Assembly: GCA_001574975.1 (NCBI GenBank)
Contig: KQ965732.1
Span: 186,001-250,000 of the forward strand
Source of the DNA: Gonapodya prolifera JEL478
Taxonomy: Eukaryota > Monoblepharomycota > Monoblepharidomycetes > Monoblepharidales > Gonapodyaceae
DNA: 64,000 bases
Direction of reading: 5' to 3'
This document shows, one piece after another, positions 1-10,900 of this stretch; within the stretch, counting starts at the first letter, position 1, and each line of letters begins with the position of its first letter. A model generated the notes under the pieces. The model saw only the letters and a list, made by a program, of their open reading frames with translations, did no database searches and was not told the origin of the DNA. Made by a program: the position numbers and the translations under genes.

Positions 1-1825
1 GACCACAGCCCCAACTCATCAACGTCGAGGGGGAATTTCCCCTCAAATCCATGCCACCGAGCGTGCCGTCTTCTACCGGCGTGTCGTCCCATCACACTGC
101 GGGCTCCCCGTCGCCGCTTCCTGGGGCATCGAGTGGGACGTCGCGCACTTTCACGCCAGCTTCCCCCTCCCGCTTGAGGACGCAAAACCCACAATCTAGT
201 AGTCAGCAAGCGGCATCATCGCGGTCAAGTTCCTCCATCGGAACCAAAGGATGGACCCCAGCTCCTCCGCCTTCGAAGCAAACGTGGAACAGCTCGACCG
301 CACCTTCTTCCCAGTTAAAATTCAAACCTCCTCTCCCGAACACTGCCCAGACCAAGTACCAAGCTCAATCTCCACTACGTTCTTCTATCAATCACTTTCC
401 TGGCCATCCGCCCATTCCAAAACGCGGGTTTCCTTCCACGTCTTCAAATGCTTCCACAACCTCAGGAGCTTCGCATCATCCTAGTCCACCGAGGGGGCGT
501 AATTTTCAAATGGGGTTAAGGGCAAAGTACGAAACGCTACTTGGGACCAGCAATAAAACGGAAAGAGACCTTCGAGAGTCGTTACGGAAACTGAGGAAGC
601 TTATTCTGTCAGATGGTCTACCGGAGCTGGATGTGAGTGATTTACTCTTACACTCGTCTCCTCTGCCGCATTGACGTATTGGCTTTGAATGGCATCGTCC
701 CTCAGAACACTCTAACAACACACACTGGACCAGGGCGACCCAGGTCGTGCGCTCCGCCTTCTCCAGTCCACAATCTGCGGAGCCAGATATGGAAAATTCT
801 GCTCGGAGTTTATCGAATATCGATCTCTGAGTACATGTCTTTGGTTGCAAAGAGGGAATCGGATGTCTACGACAAGATTCAAAATGACACGTTCCGGACT
901 TTGGCAACGGACGAAAGATTTCTTGAGAAGGTCGAGGAGGTGACGATGATACGAGTCTTGAATGCATTCGCGTGGAAAGCGAAAGGTGACCTTTATCGTT
1001 GGTTCAGCCTTCATTGGGAGACTAATTAGTGTATACAGAGTTTCCTACGTCACACCTGCTATCACTTCGGTTTTCCTATGTGCAAGGCATGAATGTGTTG
1101 CTCGCCCCAATCATTTACGTTATGCCTTCGGAACTGGATGCCTTTTTCGCGTTCACAAACTTCATCCAGAACAACTGCCCGCTTTATGTGCAACCGAGCC
1201 TTGAAGGTGCGCATTGCGGCCTTAAGGTTGGTGTATTCTCACTCGTGTAAGATGAACAACTCACCGTAGATTCATCTACGTCAGCTCCTCGACATCTGCT
1301 TGGCAACACTTGACCCGACGCTTCACCAGCACTTGAAGTCAAAAGGACTGAGTGTCCAAACGTTTGCCATGCCACGTGAGTCGCTGTCTTAATTTGATTC
1401 ATTTCGAGAGGGCATGCAAGACAGTTACAACCCAAAATTGGCTCCCCAGTTGTTCTAACCTTCTCCGCTTGCGTTCAACCTCTCGATGAAGTCTTACGCC
1501 TTTGGGACTTTCTACTTGCCTGGGGTGTCCACTTCAATATTCTATGCATCGTTGCCCAAATGATTATGATGAGAGAGGATCTTCTCGCTGATGAAAGGCA
1601 AGTAGAATATTTTTCCTTTTTAGATTTCGTTCGTAGGATAACGTTGTGACGTCACATCATTACAGTCCAGGACGCCGTCTCCGAACCTTTCCAGCGCTGC
1701 GCGCCCGGCTCTGCGTGGAGATGGTTGTACACAGACTGCTCCCGGGAATTGATGAGAGTCTGTTCGACCAACTTGTTAGGCACCCATATGATCCGGAAGT
1801 CCTTTTCCAACTCGAGCTCAAGTGA
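1..1825 (+). CDS. BUB2: BUB2-like TBC-domain Rab/Tem1-type GTPase-activating protein, 5' end possibly outside window
   Basis: TBC-domain GAP. In yeasts Bub2/Cdc16 works with Bfa1 at the spindle pole to inactivate the GTPase Tem1/Spg1 and hold mitotic exit. Spliced exons give the family pattern: a region ending LRKLRKLILSDGLPEL, then IWKILLGVY, then IQNDTFRTL containing the IxxDxxR arginine finger, then YVQGMNVLL with the YxQ glutamine finger. The C-terminal part covers about 1270-1825 and ends FQLELK before a TGA at 1823-1825. The first exon ends at a GTGAGT at 633; the acceptor of the next exon is ambiguous (around 734-787). The first ATG is at 51, but the frame is open to the window edge, so the N-terminus may be cut. 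About 170 Ser/Pro-rich residues precede the TBC region, which is longer than in yeast Bub2. It converges with SNF7. Confidence 0.8.
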
Positions 1826-2044
1826 CTTGTTGGAACACTTGGACAATCGTTCTCGGGGAGAGATGGATGGAATGGAGTAGATATCATGAAATGTATATAT
1901 CAACCTGAACTCTTACATCACCAAATTCGAATGTGTTATACAACCAACCAACCCCTCAAAACGAAGGGAAATACTTTCGGGAAGCCCCGCAGAGTCCCTG
2001 TCACGATCGCGCGTGACGTCAACACCCAATTATGCCACGATCGC

Positions 2045-3040
2045 TCAAATCGCCATTTGCAATTTCAATTGATTGAGTTCCTCATCCTCCTCTTCTGCCT
2101 GCACTCTGGCTGGCCGTGGCGGTTGGGCAATGTCTGTTTATCGGAAACCGAGAAGAAGGGACAAGTGGAGATAAAGTGAACAAGCGTAGAAAAGTAGTCA
2201 GTGGTGCTCGAATACACACACAGCCAGTACGCAACAACGTACCCGGAACACCGGTCGGCACTCCGGGTAGAGCAACACTGGGAACAGCCGTAAACTGTTC
2301 GTCCAGCGCCTCCTGTTCTAGTGCATCAAGTTCTTGGGCCAATTCGTCTTCGTCGTGTTCTGTACCAAACTGCGGTTGCGAAATGGCATCCCAGACCTCG
2401 TTCGCCAGATCCATCTGTTCTCGAACATCGTCCATAATGTTGTCCACCTTGTCAATGTTCCTATCCGGGTATATGCACACGGCATCGGCCTCAGCATCGG
2501 TTCTAACTCCAGGACGCCAGAACAGACTTACAGGTCGCCGTGAATCGTCTTCATCGCCTGTCCACCGGCCTTCATGGCATTCATAACCTCAAGATTAATG
2601 TTGACACCCTCGATAGCATTGAGTTGTGCTTCAATTGTTGCCCTGGTGTTGCCAAGTTTCAGAACTTCGTTCTCCCACGTCTTCTTCCGCTTGAGCGCCA
2701 TCAAGGCGGCTGCATGTCACGGGAACATGTCGGATAAAATGGGACCACAAGAATCGCCGAGGTGGGGGTTCGCAGCGGTGGGCAGTCGGGGTAATTCGCC
2801 CAACGGATGCAGTTAGAAACCGTATTCCTTCCTGCATCACCTCCACCCAGAGCTCCTCAGTGCGGAAGGCTCACCTCGTTTGTTCTTGGAGGCATTCATC
2901 TTTGCAAACTTGAGCTCCGCGTCGATTTTCGACTCCAGGTACTTCTCCCTCTTCTCCAGCATGTCCGACGTCTCCCTCAGCTTATTCATCGCCTCCTTGG
3001 GGTTAACCTTGGGTTCCTTTCGACGCCCGAACAAGTTCAT
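2045..3040 (-). CDS. SNF7: SNF7/CHMP4-like ESCRT-III core subunit
   Basis: Charged-helix protein that polymerises on endosomal membranes to drive multivesicular-body sorting and membrane scission. The start MNLFGRRKEP is followed by helix 1 (NPKEAMNKLRETSDMLEKRE) and, after an intron, by AALMALKRKK and the GGQAMKTIH stretch. Next come DKVDNIMDDVREQMDLANEV and an acidic segment. The last exon is joined at a GTACGT donor near 2241 and an acceptor near 2114; it is phase-consistent and encodes an acidic tail ending LNQLKLQMAI, which fits the C-terminal MIM1-like helix expected for this family. At least three introns. A run of 19 G (C on the coding strand) lies 26 nt upstream of the ATG. The gene converges with the BUB2-like gene. 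Confidence 0.9.
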
Positions 3041-3440
3041 TGTCGCTGCGAGTGGAGTGGATTGATGGGGGGGGGGGGGGGGGGGCGGTAAATGCAAGTG
3101 TGTCTTGTGGACAGCAGTTCAACCGAGTCCAACGCAACACCACAATGTAAACTACAATCCTGGCGCTCTTCAAAACACCTATACATGTCTTTCGCACACA
3201 TATGAATTAGAGACAACTAGTTTATCTTCTCCGCAATCTAGAATTTGAAAATCACAGCAACGCAGCTAATTAACCTGGAACACAATAAAAATAAATTTTT
3301 ATCAACGTACTTCAGATATTCCTCTAATTCCTCGTGTGGTTGGAAAGCCCAAGAATGTGAAGGAAAAGCTAGGAAAAGGTTCACTAACCACTTTGGCCGA
3401 TGTCCGGCGACGGGACTAAATTTCCGATCAAACATTTCAA
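3041..3440. other. intergenic, SNF7 upstream region with poly-G tract
   Basis: No convincing gene. It contains an uninterrupted run of 19 G at 3067-3085, only 26 nt upstream of the SNF7 start codon, followed by AT-rich DNA (about 3240-3310). It probably holds a promoter shared with whatever is expressed rightward from 3441. Confidence 0.6.
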
Positions 3441-3842
3441 ATGCCGCCTTCCAGCCCGGACATGGTTCTTTCCCCACGCGCACTGCAAAGCTGGCACCCA
3501 TCAACGCCTCCGCCGTCTGACAACGCGGCCTGGCTCGCCCAACGGGAGCACCTTGGGCGGTTTCCGTCTGCCAAACTCGAAACCTTCCTCCGGGCCTTAT
3601 CATCTCACTTCAACTCCCTCGCCACACAATACCAACAACAAGCTCTGAGGAGAGTGGTGCAAGTACTCGTCCACGTTGCCGCCCCTCCTGCACAACCCCA
3701 GGTGGCAATATGTGCCGGGCAACTCGTGCGAAGGGATCACAGCATGGCGGTTGTGCCGCGGCCGGGAGCGAGCGAATTGTTTGGGGAGTGGTTGTATAGA
3801 TACCAGTTGTTGGCAGGGGGCGCGACGGACTTGCTGCGATGA
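3441..3842 (+). CDS. possible small hypothetical protein, 133 aa
   Basis: Single-exon ORF from an ATG at 3441 to a TGA at 3840-3842, in the gap between the divergent SNF7 gene and the 3' end of the enoyl-CoA hydratase. No family is recognised. The N-terminal 30 residues are Ser/Pro-rich. The middle (AKLETFLRALSSHFNSL, then QQALRRVVQVLVHVA) could form amphipathic helices. There is no signal peptide, membrane segment or cysteine motif. No splicing is needed. An opposite-strand ORF overlaps much of it, so coding status is uncertain; it could equally be chance. Confidence 0.35.
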   Translation: MPPSSPDMVLSPRALQSWHPSTPPPSDNAAWLAQREHLGRFPSAKLETFLRALSSHFNSLATQYQQQALRRVVQVLVHVAAPPAQPQVAICAGQLVRRDHSMAVVPRPGASELFGEWLYRYQLLAGGATDLLR

Positions 3843-4091
3843 AAGGGCGAGAGTTGAGGTTGGATGACCAAGGGTGGGAGGACGCACGCATAATATTGAA
3901 TTCTGGCATATTGTATGGCGCTTTAGTGGGGGGTTTTGACGATTTAATTACAATTTGTTGTTCACTTTCTTTGTCACCGACCCAGTATTGATGTAGGAAG
4001 GGTCTATAAGTTGTCCGAACCGCAAGAGGTCTGACGACAAATGGTGGGGTCAGCGTCTGTGAAAGGGGGAAAGGGCGCGCCCAAGTTGAAC

Positions 4092-5383
4092 TTACTGTTC
4101 GAATGAGCGATTTGATGCATCGAAAACACTGACTGCATTGCCGTCCATTGCCCTGATCTCTGGAGTCAACCAAAGCTCGGCAAAAATGGCCAAGAACGCG
4201 CGTGGCTCACCTTGAGCATCCAGAGTTTGATTCACACTCTCCTTTGTCAGCTTGAGACCGAACATAGGTTTCAAGGCGATGCGCCGCGCTATCGCCATTG
4301 TGGAGCTTTCGAGTCGGTCTCGTGGGACGACATGATTGACCTACAAAACTTGATGTTGTCATGACCGCCGCAAAAGCCAAACTTGCGTCACGTACCATTC
4401 CCAGTCGATGAGCTTCTTGCGCCGTCCACGTATCGGCGGTGAAAAGAAATTCTTTAGCTTTGCGAGGACCCAGTTCCCACGGATGAGCAAACCACTCTAC
4501 GCCATTGACGCCCCTTCAGAAGTGGTCTCAATCAGAACGTCAGATTGAAAGAGTATTGTCTGTTCACATACATGGACACAACAGGACTGGGAAATTTTGT
4601 GGAAGTTATCAGGCGACGGGGACTTGAACGCCCAAAACCAATCACTTACTCACTCTGAAAACGTCGCGTCCTCACTGGCTATTATGAGGTCACAAACTGG
4701 GAAGAGGGGATGCATCCACGGTAAGTCTGCCACCATGGCCCAACTCGAAAGTCGAGATCTCACCCCAAACCAACATCAGCCCTCCAGCAATTGTTTTACC
4801 ATGGACCATAGCTGCGGAATGTTAAGTGAAAGGGCTTTGTGCCGGCACGAAACCAAACATACCAATTGTAGGTTTGGGGATAGAACGCCAGCGTCGACAT
4901 ATTCCGAGGTAGATTTCTTCTTCCTTGGACATCTGACTCTCGGACCCCCCGCTGTGGAATCCACACCAGGTTCCGACAATTTTGTGATCTTCAACTGGAA
5001 ACAATGGACGGCTTTCGTCAGTTCATGAAACAAGCACTGTAAGATGACGAGAGAGACGCACCATTTCCATTATCTGCAAGGTCGTGGCCAGCGCAGAAAT
5101 GCGGGCTCTCGCCACCAGACAGAACAATGACTTTGATCGCGTCATCCTGCGCTGCTAAATCAAATGCTGCATTTAGATCGTAAGTCATCTGGATGTCTTG
5201 AGCGTTTCGTTGCTTTGGACGGTTCAGAATGATCCTTGCAATGTGCTCATCGGGATGTCGTTTGTTGGGACTGGCGGGATCAATCGTCGGCGTTTCGTAA
5301 ACGATGGTTTTGAACGTTGAAACTGTATATGGAAATCCATCGCGGACGACCTGCGACGACGTAAAGGAGGGGTCGGATCCCAT
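4092..5383 (-). CDS. enoyl-CoA hydratase/isomerase (crotonase) family protein
   Basis: Crotonase-fold enzyme acting on acyl-CoA thioesters. The first exon starts at ATG 5383, reads IARIILNRPKQRNAQ (the family's first strand-turn), and ends after SPHFCAGHDL, the oxyanion-hole segment that binds the thioester carbonyl. Later exons give EEEIYLGICRRWRSIPKPTI and MVHGKTIAGG, then PRKAKEFLFTADTWTAQEA followed by GMVNHVVPRD, which is the usual helix and 'GLVNxVVP' landmark. The last exon ends NRSFEQ with a TAA at 4092-4094. That TAA also sits in a GTAAGT donor-like context, so a further 3' exon cannot be excluded. Four or more exons. Substrate cannot be assigned, and no clear mitochondrial presequence or peroxisomal C-terminal signal was seen. 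Confidence 0.8.
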
Positions 5384-5677
5384 GTTCTTGTTTCATCGTC
5401 GGGTCGAATCTGCCGTGCGACCAGAGCGGCCACGGAAAAAGGATTAGCCGTGCTCGCTCGCAAAGCGCGCCAACGGTCTCCCGAAGTGTCAGCTGTGACT
5501 CAGAGGGCTGCGTTCGGGGATAGACGTCGTGAGTCAACCACTCGTGACTCCTTTGAACGGAACTTCGTGTTCAATGGATTTGTGCTCCGTCTCCCGCCAT
5601 GGGAAATTACAACTCAACGAAGACGGAACAGCGTGGTAACGCCATCTTGTCGGCTGCAGCGCTCAGATTCCCGGAAC

Positions 5678-7958
5678 ATGGCGCCAAGGCCGACATCAAT
5701 ACCAGAAAATCCACCTGCAACAAACGTCTCGGTCACACCCCTAAACGTATCTCACGAACATCATTTGTTCAACCTATCTCTCACGGCAGAAGAAAAGGCG
5801 GCGGCTGCCAAGGGCTTCGGGCTCGGTTTGCTTGAACTGGTCATCCTGGTCCACATTTTGGCGTGGGTACCATATGTCCCATTTCCCCTGACTCGTTTCC
5901 ATTCACTGCCTTTTCAGTCTGTGCTATTGGATATATCGGTGCTTCCGTGCCCCAACGGTTGTCGGGGATACTAAAAGAAAGTCCTCTACAACGGACATTA
6001 CAGATTCTTACGATTTGTTTCAGGCGCGCAGGTCGCGCTATCGCTTCAAACGGTAGCACGCATTTGTCTCCTTCTGTATTAGTCCTCTTTCTTTTTTGTA
6101 CAGTCACCTTTACTGATTTTCATTACATAACTAAGTTTTGATATGTTACTGGGGTGGAGCACATTTGCGATTGCATTCAGGGAGAGGAACGAGTCGAATG
6201 ACTCTGGACGTAAGGGAGCTTTGGTGGGAGTGCTTGTTAGCTGGAGGTTCGTGATGCTGTTATGCGGGGGATGTCGTGGTGGTCTTCATCATCGTGCTCT
6301 TCAACTTGCCTGAATCTCCCCCAAACCAAGCGCTTTCTGCATCCTGCCTCCTCGTCTATCGCTCTAAAGCACACTACTACGGCCTTGTCGCCTCAGCTCT
6401 TCCCTATCCGCCACCTGGAGATGAATCGACGAATCTCGACTCACTCGCCGCCGATTGGGATGGAAAATACTGTTTCGTGGAGGGCACGGTTCAACCTCTG
6501 AGCGATGGTATACTGCATCGGCGTCTCTCGACAACTAGAGGTCTGGTGACACATCCTTACTGCAGGCACCGTAGTCCAATGCGCCAACGCTAGGGACGTC
6601 AGGGCCGTTATTTACGAATGGGTCGTCGTTCGGCACTACACCCGATACAGTGAAGTTTTTCGCGAATGGGTCTCCGGAGTGCAAGAAGTCAGCCGGGTAT
6701 CGCGCTCCCTACCGTTCCACCTCTCTCTCACTGGTCCCAGGATCCCCTTCGCCTCGTCCATACTATGTACGATCCCTTCCTTCTCCGACGCGGCCCTCAT
6801 TCCGAGCTCGCTTTCCCTCGCCACGGTTTCCGACTTGTTCCAACCAAGCGCACCGCCTTCTGCTGTACAGCTCGCCCTGGATTTCATCGGCGGGGAACGC
6901 CTCATTGGCTACGAAGTCTCGGAAAAGGCGTTACCCGTGGGATCCAAGGTGGCCGCCGCAGGAGTGCTGGACTTCACCAAACACATCGGACCCGTCAGCT
7001 CGTCGTCGGCCATACAAGTTCCATCCGTCACAGCTGGGCCCGTACCTAATACGATACAGATATCGACACCGGGAAAATTGGACTCGTTTGGCACCGGACA
7101 AACACTTCCCAACTACACCGCAGATGCCTTACCGTTGGCCCCTTCTGTTGAGAATCTGCCTCCACTGATCCCCTCGACTACGCTCACGACAACAATCGCC
7201 GGCTCTGCACCACCGGTTCTCGTGGACGCGCAGGACCCGAACCATCCATTTGTTCTGACCACAAAGTCGTTCAAGGACTTCCTCGATGACCTTCGAGCCA
7301 CGTGCAGGACATGGCTTTATGTGTTTGCGGTTCCCACGACTGTTTTGGCGATTCTTCTTGGGCGGAGATTGTGAGTGTGGTGACACGAATGCTAGCTCAC
7401 GTTCCCCAATTATCTGTCTTGACAACCAAAACAGATACAAGCGATATAAAGTCCAAGCCGAGCGTCAAATAGGTGAGATTGTACATTTTATCACGAAAAA
7501 AGCAACGCCGAAAAGCGTTTTCTTCGGTCGTCATCAGTCTCTCAGATGCGACGCCGAAGGTCTCGATGGCGAATACATCCAATTCCACAATCGTCCGAGG
7601 ACACCCCCCCTTCAGACGATCCCACGACGCATTCGTCTGATCAAGTTCCTCCACTGGAGAGATATACCAGCTCAGGCGTTCCAGAATCTGAACTGTGTGT
7701 CATATGCCTCCAAAATAGGAGGGATACAGTTTTGATGGAGTGCGGCCATTACTATCTCGTGGGTGTCGTGCACGTGCGGAATCACACCATTCCTTCTAAC
7801 ACCAACTGGTACGCAGTGTTCCAGCTGCGCAGAAAGGGTCGGTGAGTGTTCAATTTGACGGACAACTTTCTTTATGATCGTACTGATTTCCTTAAACTCC
7901 AGCCGAGTGCCCGATTTGCAGGGGGCCAATAACACGTCGTGTACGAACATATTCATGA
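5678..7958 (+). CDS. MUL1/MAPL-like E3 ubiquitin ligase with C-terminal RING
   Basis: Two-pass outer-mitochondrial-type E3 ligase resembling animal MUL1/MAPL and plant SP1. The exon starting MAPRPTSIPENP leads into a hydrophobic segment (LLELVILVHILAW). An exon with LVYRSKAHYYGLV follows, then the GIDE/BAM-type domain: DWDGKYCFVEG, GTVVQCANARDVRAV, GYEVSEKALPVGSKV and FVLTTKSFKDFLDDL. A second membrane helix (TWLYVFAVPTTVLAILLGR) comes next, then a basic linker and a C3HC4 RING split over three exons: CVICLQNRRDTVLMECGHYY, then CSSCAERV, then ECPICRGPI. The RING sits within 20 residues of the C-terminus, as in MUL1. The stop is at 7956-7958, 41 bp from the convergent SET3 stop. The first two introns are less certain than the rest. 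Confidence 0.75.
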
Positions 7959-7998
7959 TTCGATTAATATGTACAAACTTGAGGACTGACATTAGATT

Positions 7999-10900
7999 TC
8001 AATACCGCATATCTCTCGCCCTGTCCCTCTCGCGAGCACGGTCCCGCGGATCCCACTCCCGCTCTCGCAATTCTCTCTCCCGGTCCCTTTCCCACAAGTC
8101 ACGGTCCCTCCCCTGACCGTAACGATCAAACTCATGGAGTCGATCTGGGATGTACTGGGAGCTCGGACCAGATGGAAAGTCTCTACCGGGGTACATGCCT
8201 TCCGGGTGCGCCCGGTATCGGTAGTCGACATACCCCGATGGCCCGGGTACAGGATGAAGGGTACTTCCATAGCGATCCCAGTGCGGTGCAGACGGAGGAT
8301 ACGGGAAGTGGCTGGGAGGCAACGCCTGTTGCGGACGTCCTCGAAACGGCACTGGTGGGTATTCAGGCGACCACCGTGGAGGTCCGGCCAAGTGAGAATT
8401 TGGACCAGGATTGGTTTTACTCCGAAAGACGTCGAACAAAGGGGCAGGGCGCTGGTTAAGAGACTGATCCCCTTCAAAACTGTGGCGGGTTTTTGTTTCA
8501 AGGTTATCCTGAATACCACGATCGCTTGCTTGCCACTGTGCTTCACGAGCGGAAGGAGGCGTCTTTCGCGTACCAGCCACGTCCAAGGATCCTACTGAGC
8601 TCATTTGATCCGAACATTTCTCCCCTGATTCCAAACCATCCGAGGAGCCAGATGAGGAACTACTTCGAGAGCTGAATGAACGTGACGACGACCTGCTGCG
8701 GCTTCTAGAACTCAGTGACGAAGACCTTGACCTATCCCGTCGACCCTTTTCCAATTGCTTCGCCTCCGCCTGGGGGTTCTTAATATGGATTTTGATCTCG
8801 CCCTTTACTGGACCGGATTTGAGTCCCATCGGTTTCAATCGGGAACGGCTCTGCGAGGCATTCTCGACGTCTACGATGGAAGTTGATACGGTGTGAAGAC
8901 GACTTGTATCACTGGACGATTGTCGCCTTGTGACATTGACATCCGTAGAATCTGACTGTCTTGCATCGGACTCGACATTGGAAGTACTTGACGCTTTAAC
9001 GAATGCCACAGGAATTGCTTTATATGGTTCTGTCTGGTGGGTTTCTGGCGGTGTTGATTTCCGTTGTGGTGGTGGGGGGGGCACGGGGTCAGCCAATTTC
9101 TCTCGCAATCGGCCAAAGAGTGGAATGTGTCCAGAGGAGGTCATGTTGAAGTCGTCGTTTTGTTTTGCAATACCAGTGCCATGGTCTCCCCAGACAGACC
9201 CCCGATCGCGACTTGAGGTTAATTCCACCATCTCTTTGTTTATATCCGCAAGAGACCCCATTGCTGTAATCGGTTCGTTGTCATTAATGTCAACTTTGGG
9301 ATTCATGTCCATCATATCAACAGGGGATTGGGTTTGAGCGCTCCAATTGCCAAATGAGGAGCGGGATGTCGGATTAATCGAATCCATGAAAAGTTGGGAG
9401 GAACGCCGCGTTATACCCATATCAGAAGATTCCTTCGTATCCATCACGAATGACTGGTCCTTTTGAAAATCTTCGGTGGGGTCAAGATGCTGATTTGCAT
9501 CATTCAAGGGAGTCTTTGAACTTGCAGTGCCCAACACTTTGACGTGGCCCCCTCGTTTTCGAGGGTCTCGATCTGGTACCTGCGACATCGTTTTGCCTTC
9601 TAAGCTGAGCACTTTATCGTCTTGGCGAACTGAGACAGGTGATGACTGTGTTGCGGGCCCTGTATGGTCAGTGCTGTAGACGGAAGAAACAATGGGAAAG
9701 TGCAGTGTGTCAAGAGGTGTTCGCAGTGGGAACTGCCCATTTTCCCTCTCGCGACCATTAAACGACTTGGATTCTGGTGGAACCAATATGCTCTCAGGTA
9801 CTCTCGCAGAAAAGTAAGACGTTCCAGATTTACTGCCTGAATGGCTGACCTCTCTGTCAAAGTCGTTGGTGCTGGGAGTTGTGATATAGCTACTGAGAGA
9901 TTGAGAAGTGCTTGAAACAGGGAGCTCGTTCGCCGAGACCCCTGCTCCGTCGGTTACGACACTGCCTCGCTTCAGCTTGTATGCCGCCAAACTAACTTTC
10001 TTGACTTGAACGGGGACGGCTGGCTCAGACTCCAACGGTTGTGGGAACACGTTTGCAACTTTGGAGTCAGCGTTCGGAACTTCATGACCCCTCACGTCAT
10101 CATCAATTTGAAGAACCCTGTCTTCGACCGCTGCTTCCCTCACTTGAAGGTCTACAGTAAAGAATATTTAAATCTGCTTTCGATATAGAGGTGCAATCGA
10201 CCGCTCACCTTCCGTGCCGGAAACCAACTCATCGTTTGCCAAAAACTTTTTGAGCCAGTCTTTCTTCGCCCCTCCAGCCACCCGCCCTGCTAAGTCATAA
10301 GAGTGCTCTTCAATAGGGGAAACTTCCAGTGACCTTTGGGGCATACCGACAGGACCGAGCGACTTAGATTCAACATCGGAGATCGCCGAATTAATGGGAG
10401 GTAATCCTTCTGTTTCCTCAGTTTTCATTCGCGTCCTTGCTGAAAGCATGTCCGAGTGGGTCGCCAAATTAACTGTGTATGGCTCCCCTTCGGTACTCAT
10501 GCCTTCGTCGGTGTCCTCCAAATCCATATTCTCTCCGCGATGACCCTTTCGCCTCTTGCTTGTCTGAGCTATTTGATGAGCCTGCAGTCGTAAGCTCACA
10601 GTGTCTTCAATCCCATCTCGATCTCGGCCACCTGATTCCCTCCGCGATCTCTTCAAATTGGCGATTGCAGCCGCTGCTGACTCCTTCCTAGCAGTCGCAC
10701 GAGCTTTTGCCACCATGCTCCTCTGTCTGGCAGTTCGACCAGCTTGCACGGCCTGGGCAACATCCTTTCTCACTGTGGTATCGTCTCTCACTCGACTGGT
10801 GTCCCATCGCGACCCTTCGTTGAAACCAGTGACACACTGCACCACAGAGCAAAAATCGCCTCGTCCACAAGCACAAGGCCATATGCTTACTCCAGAATCA

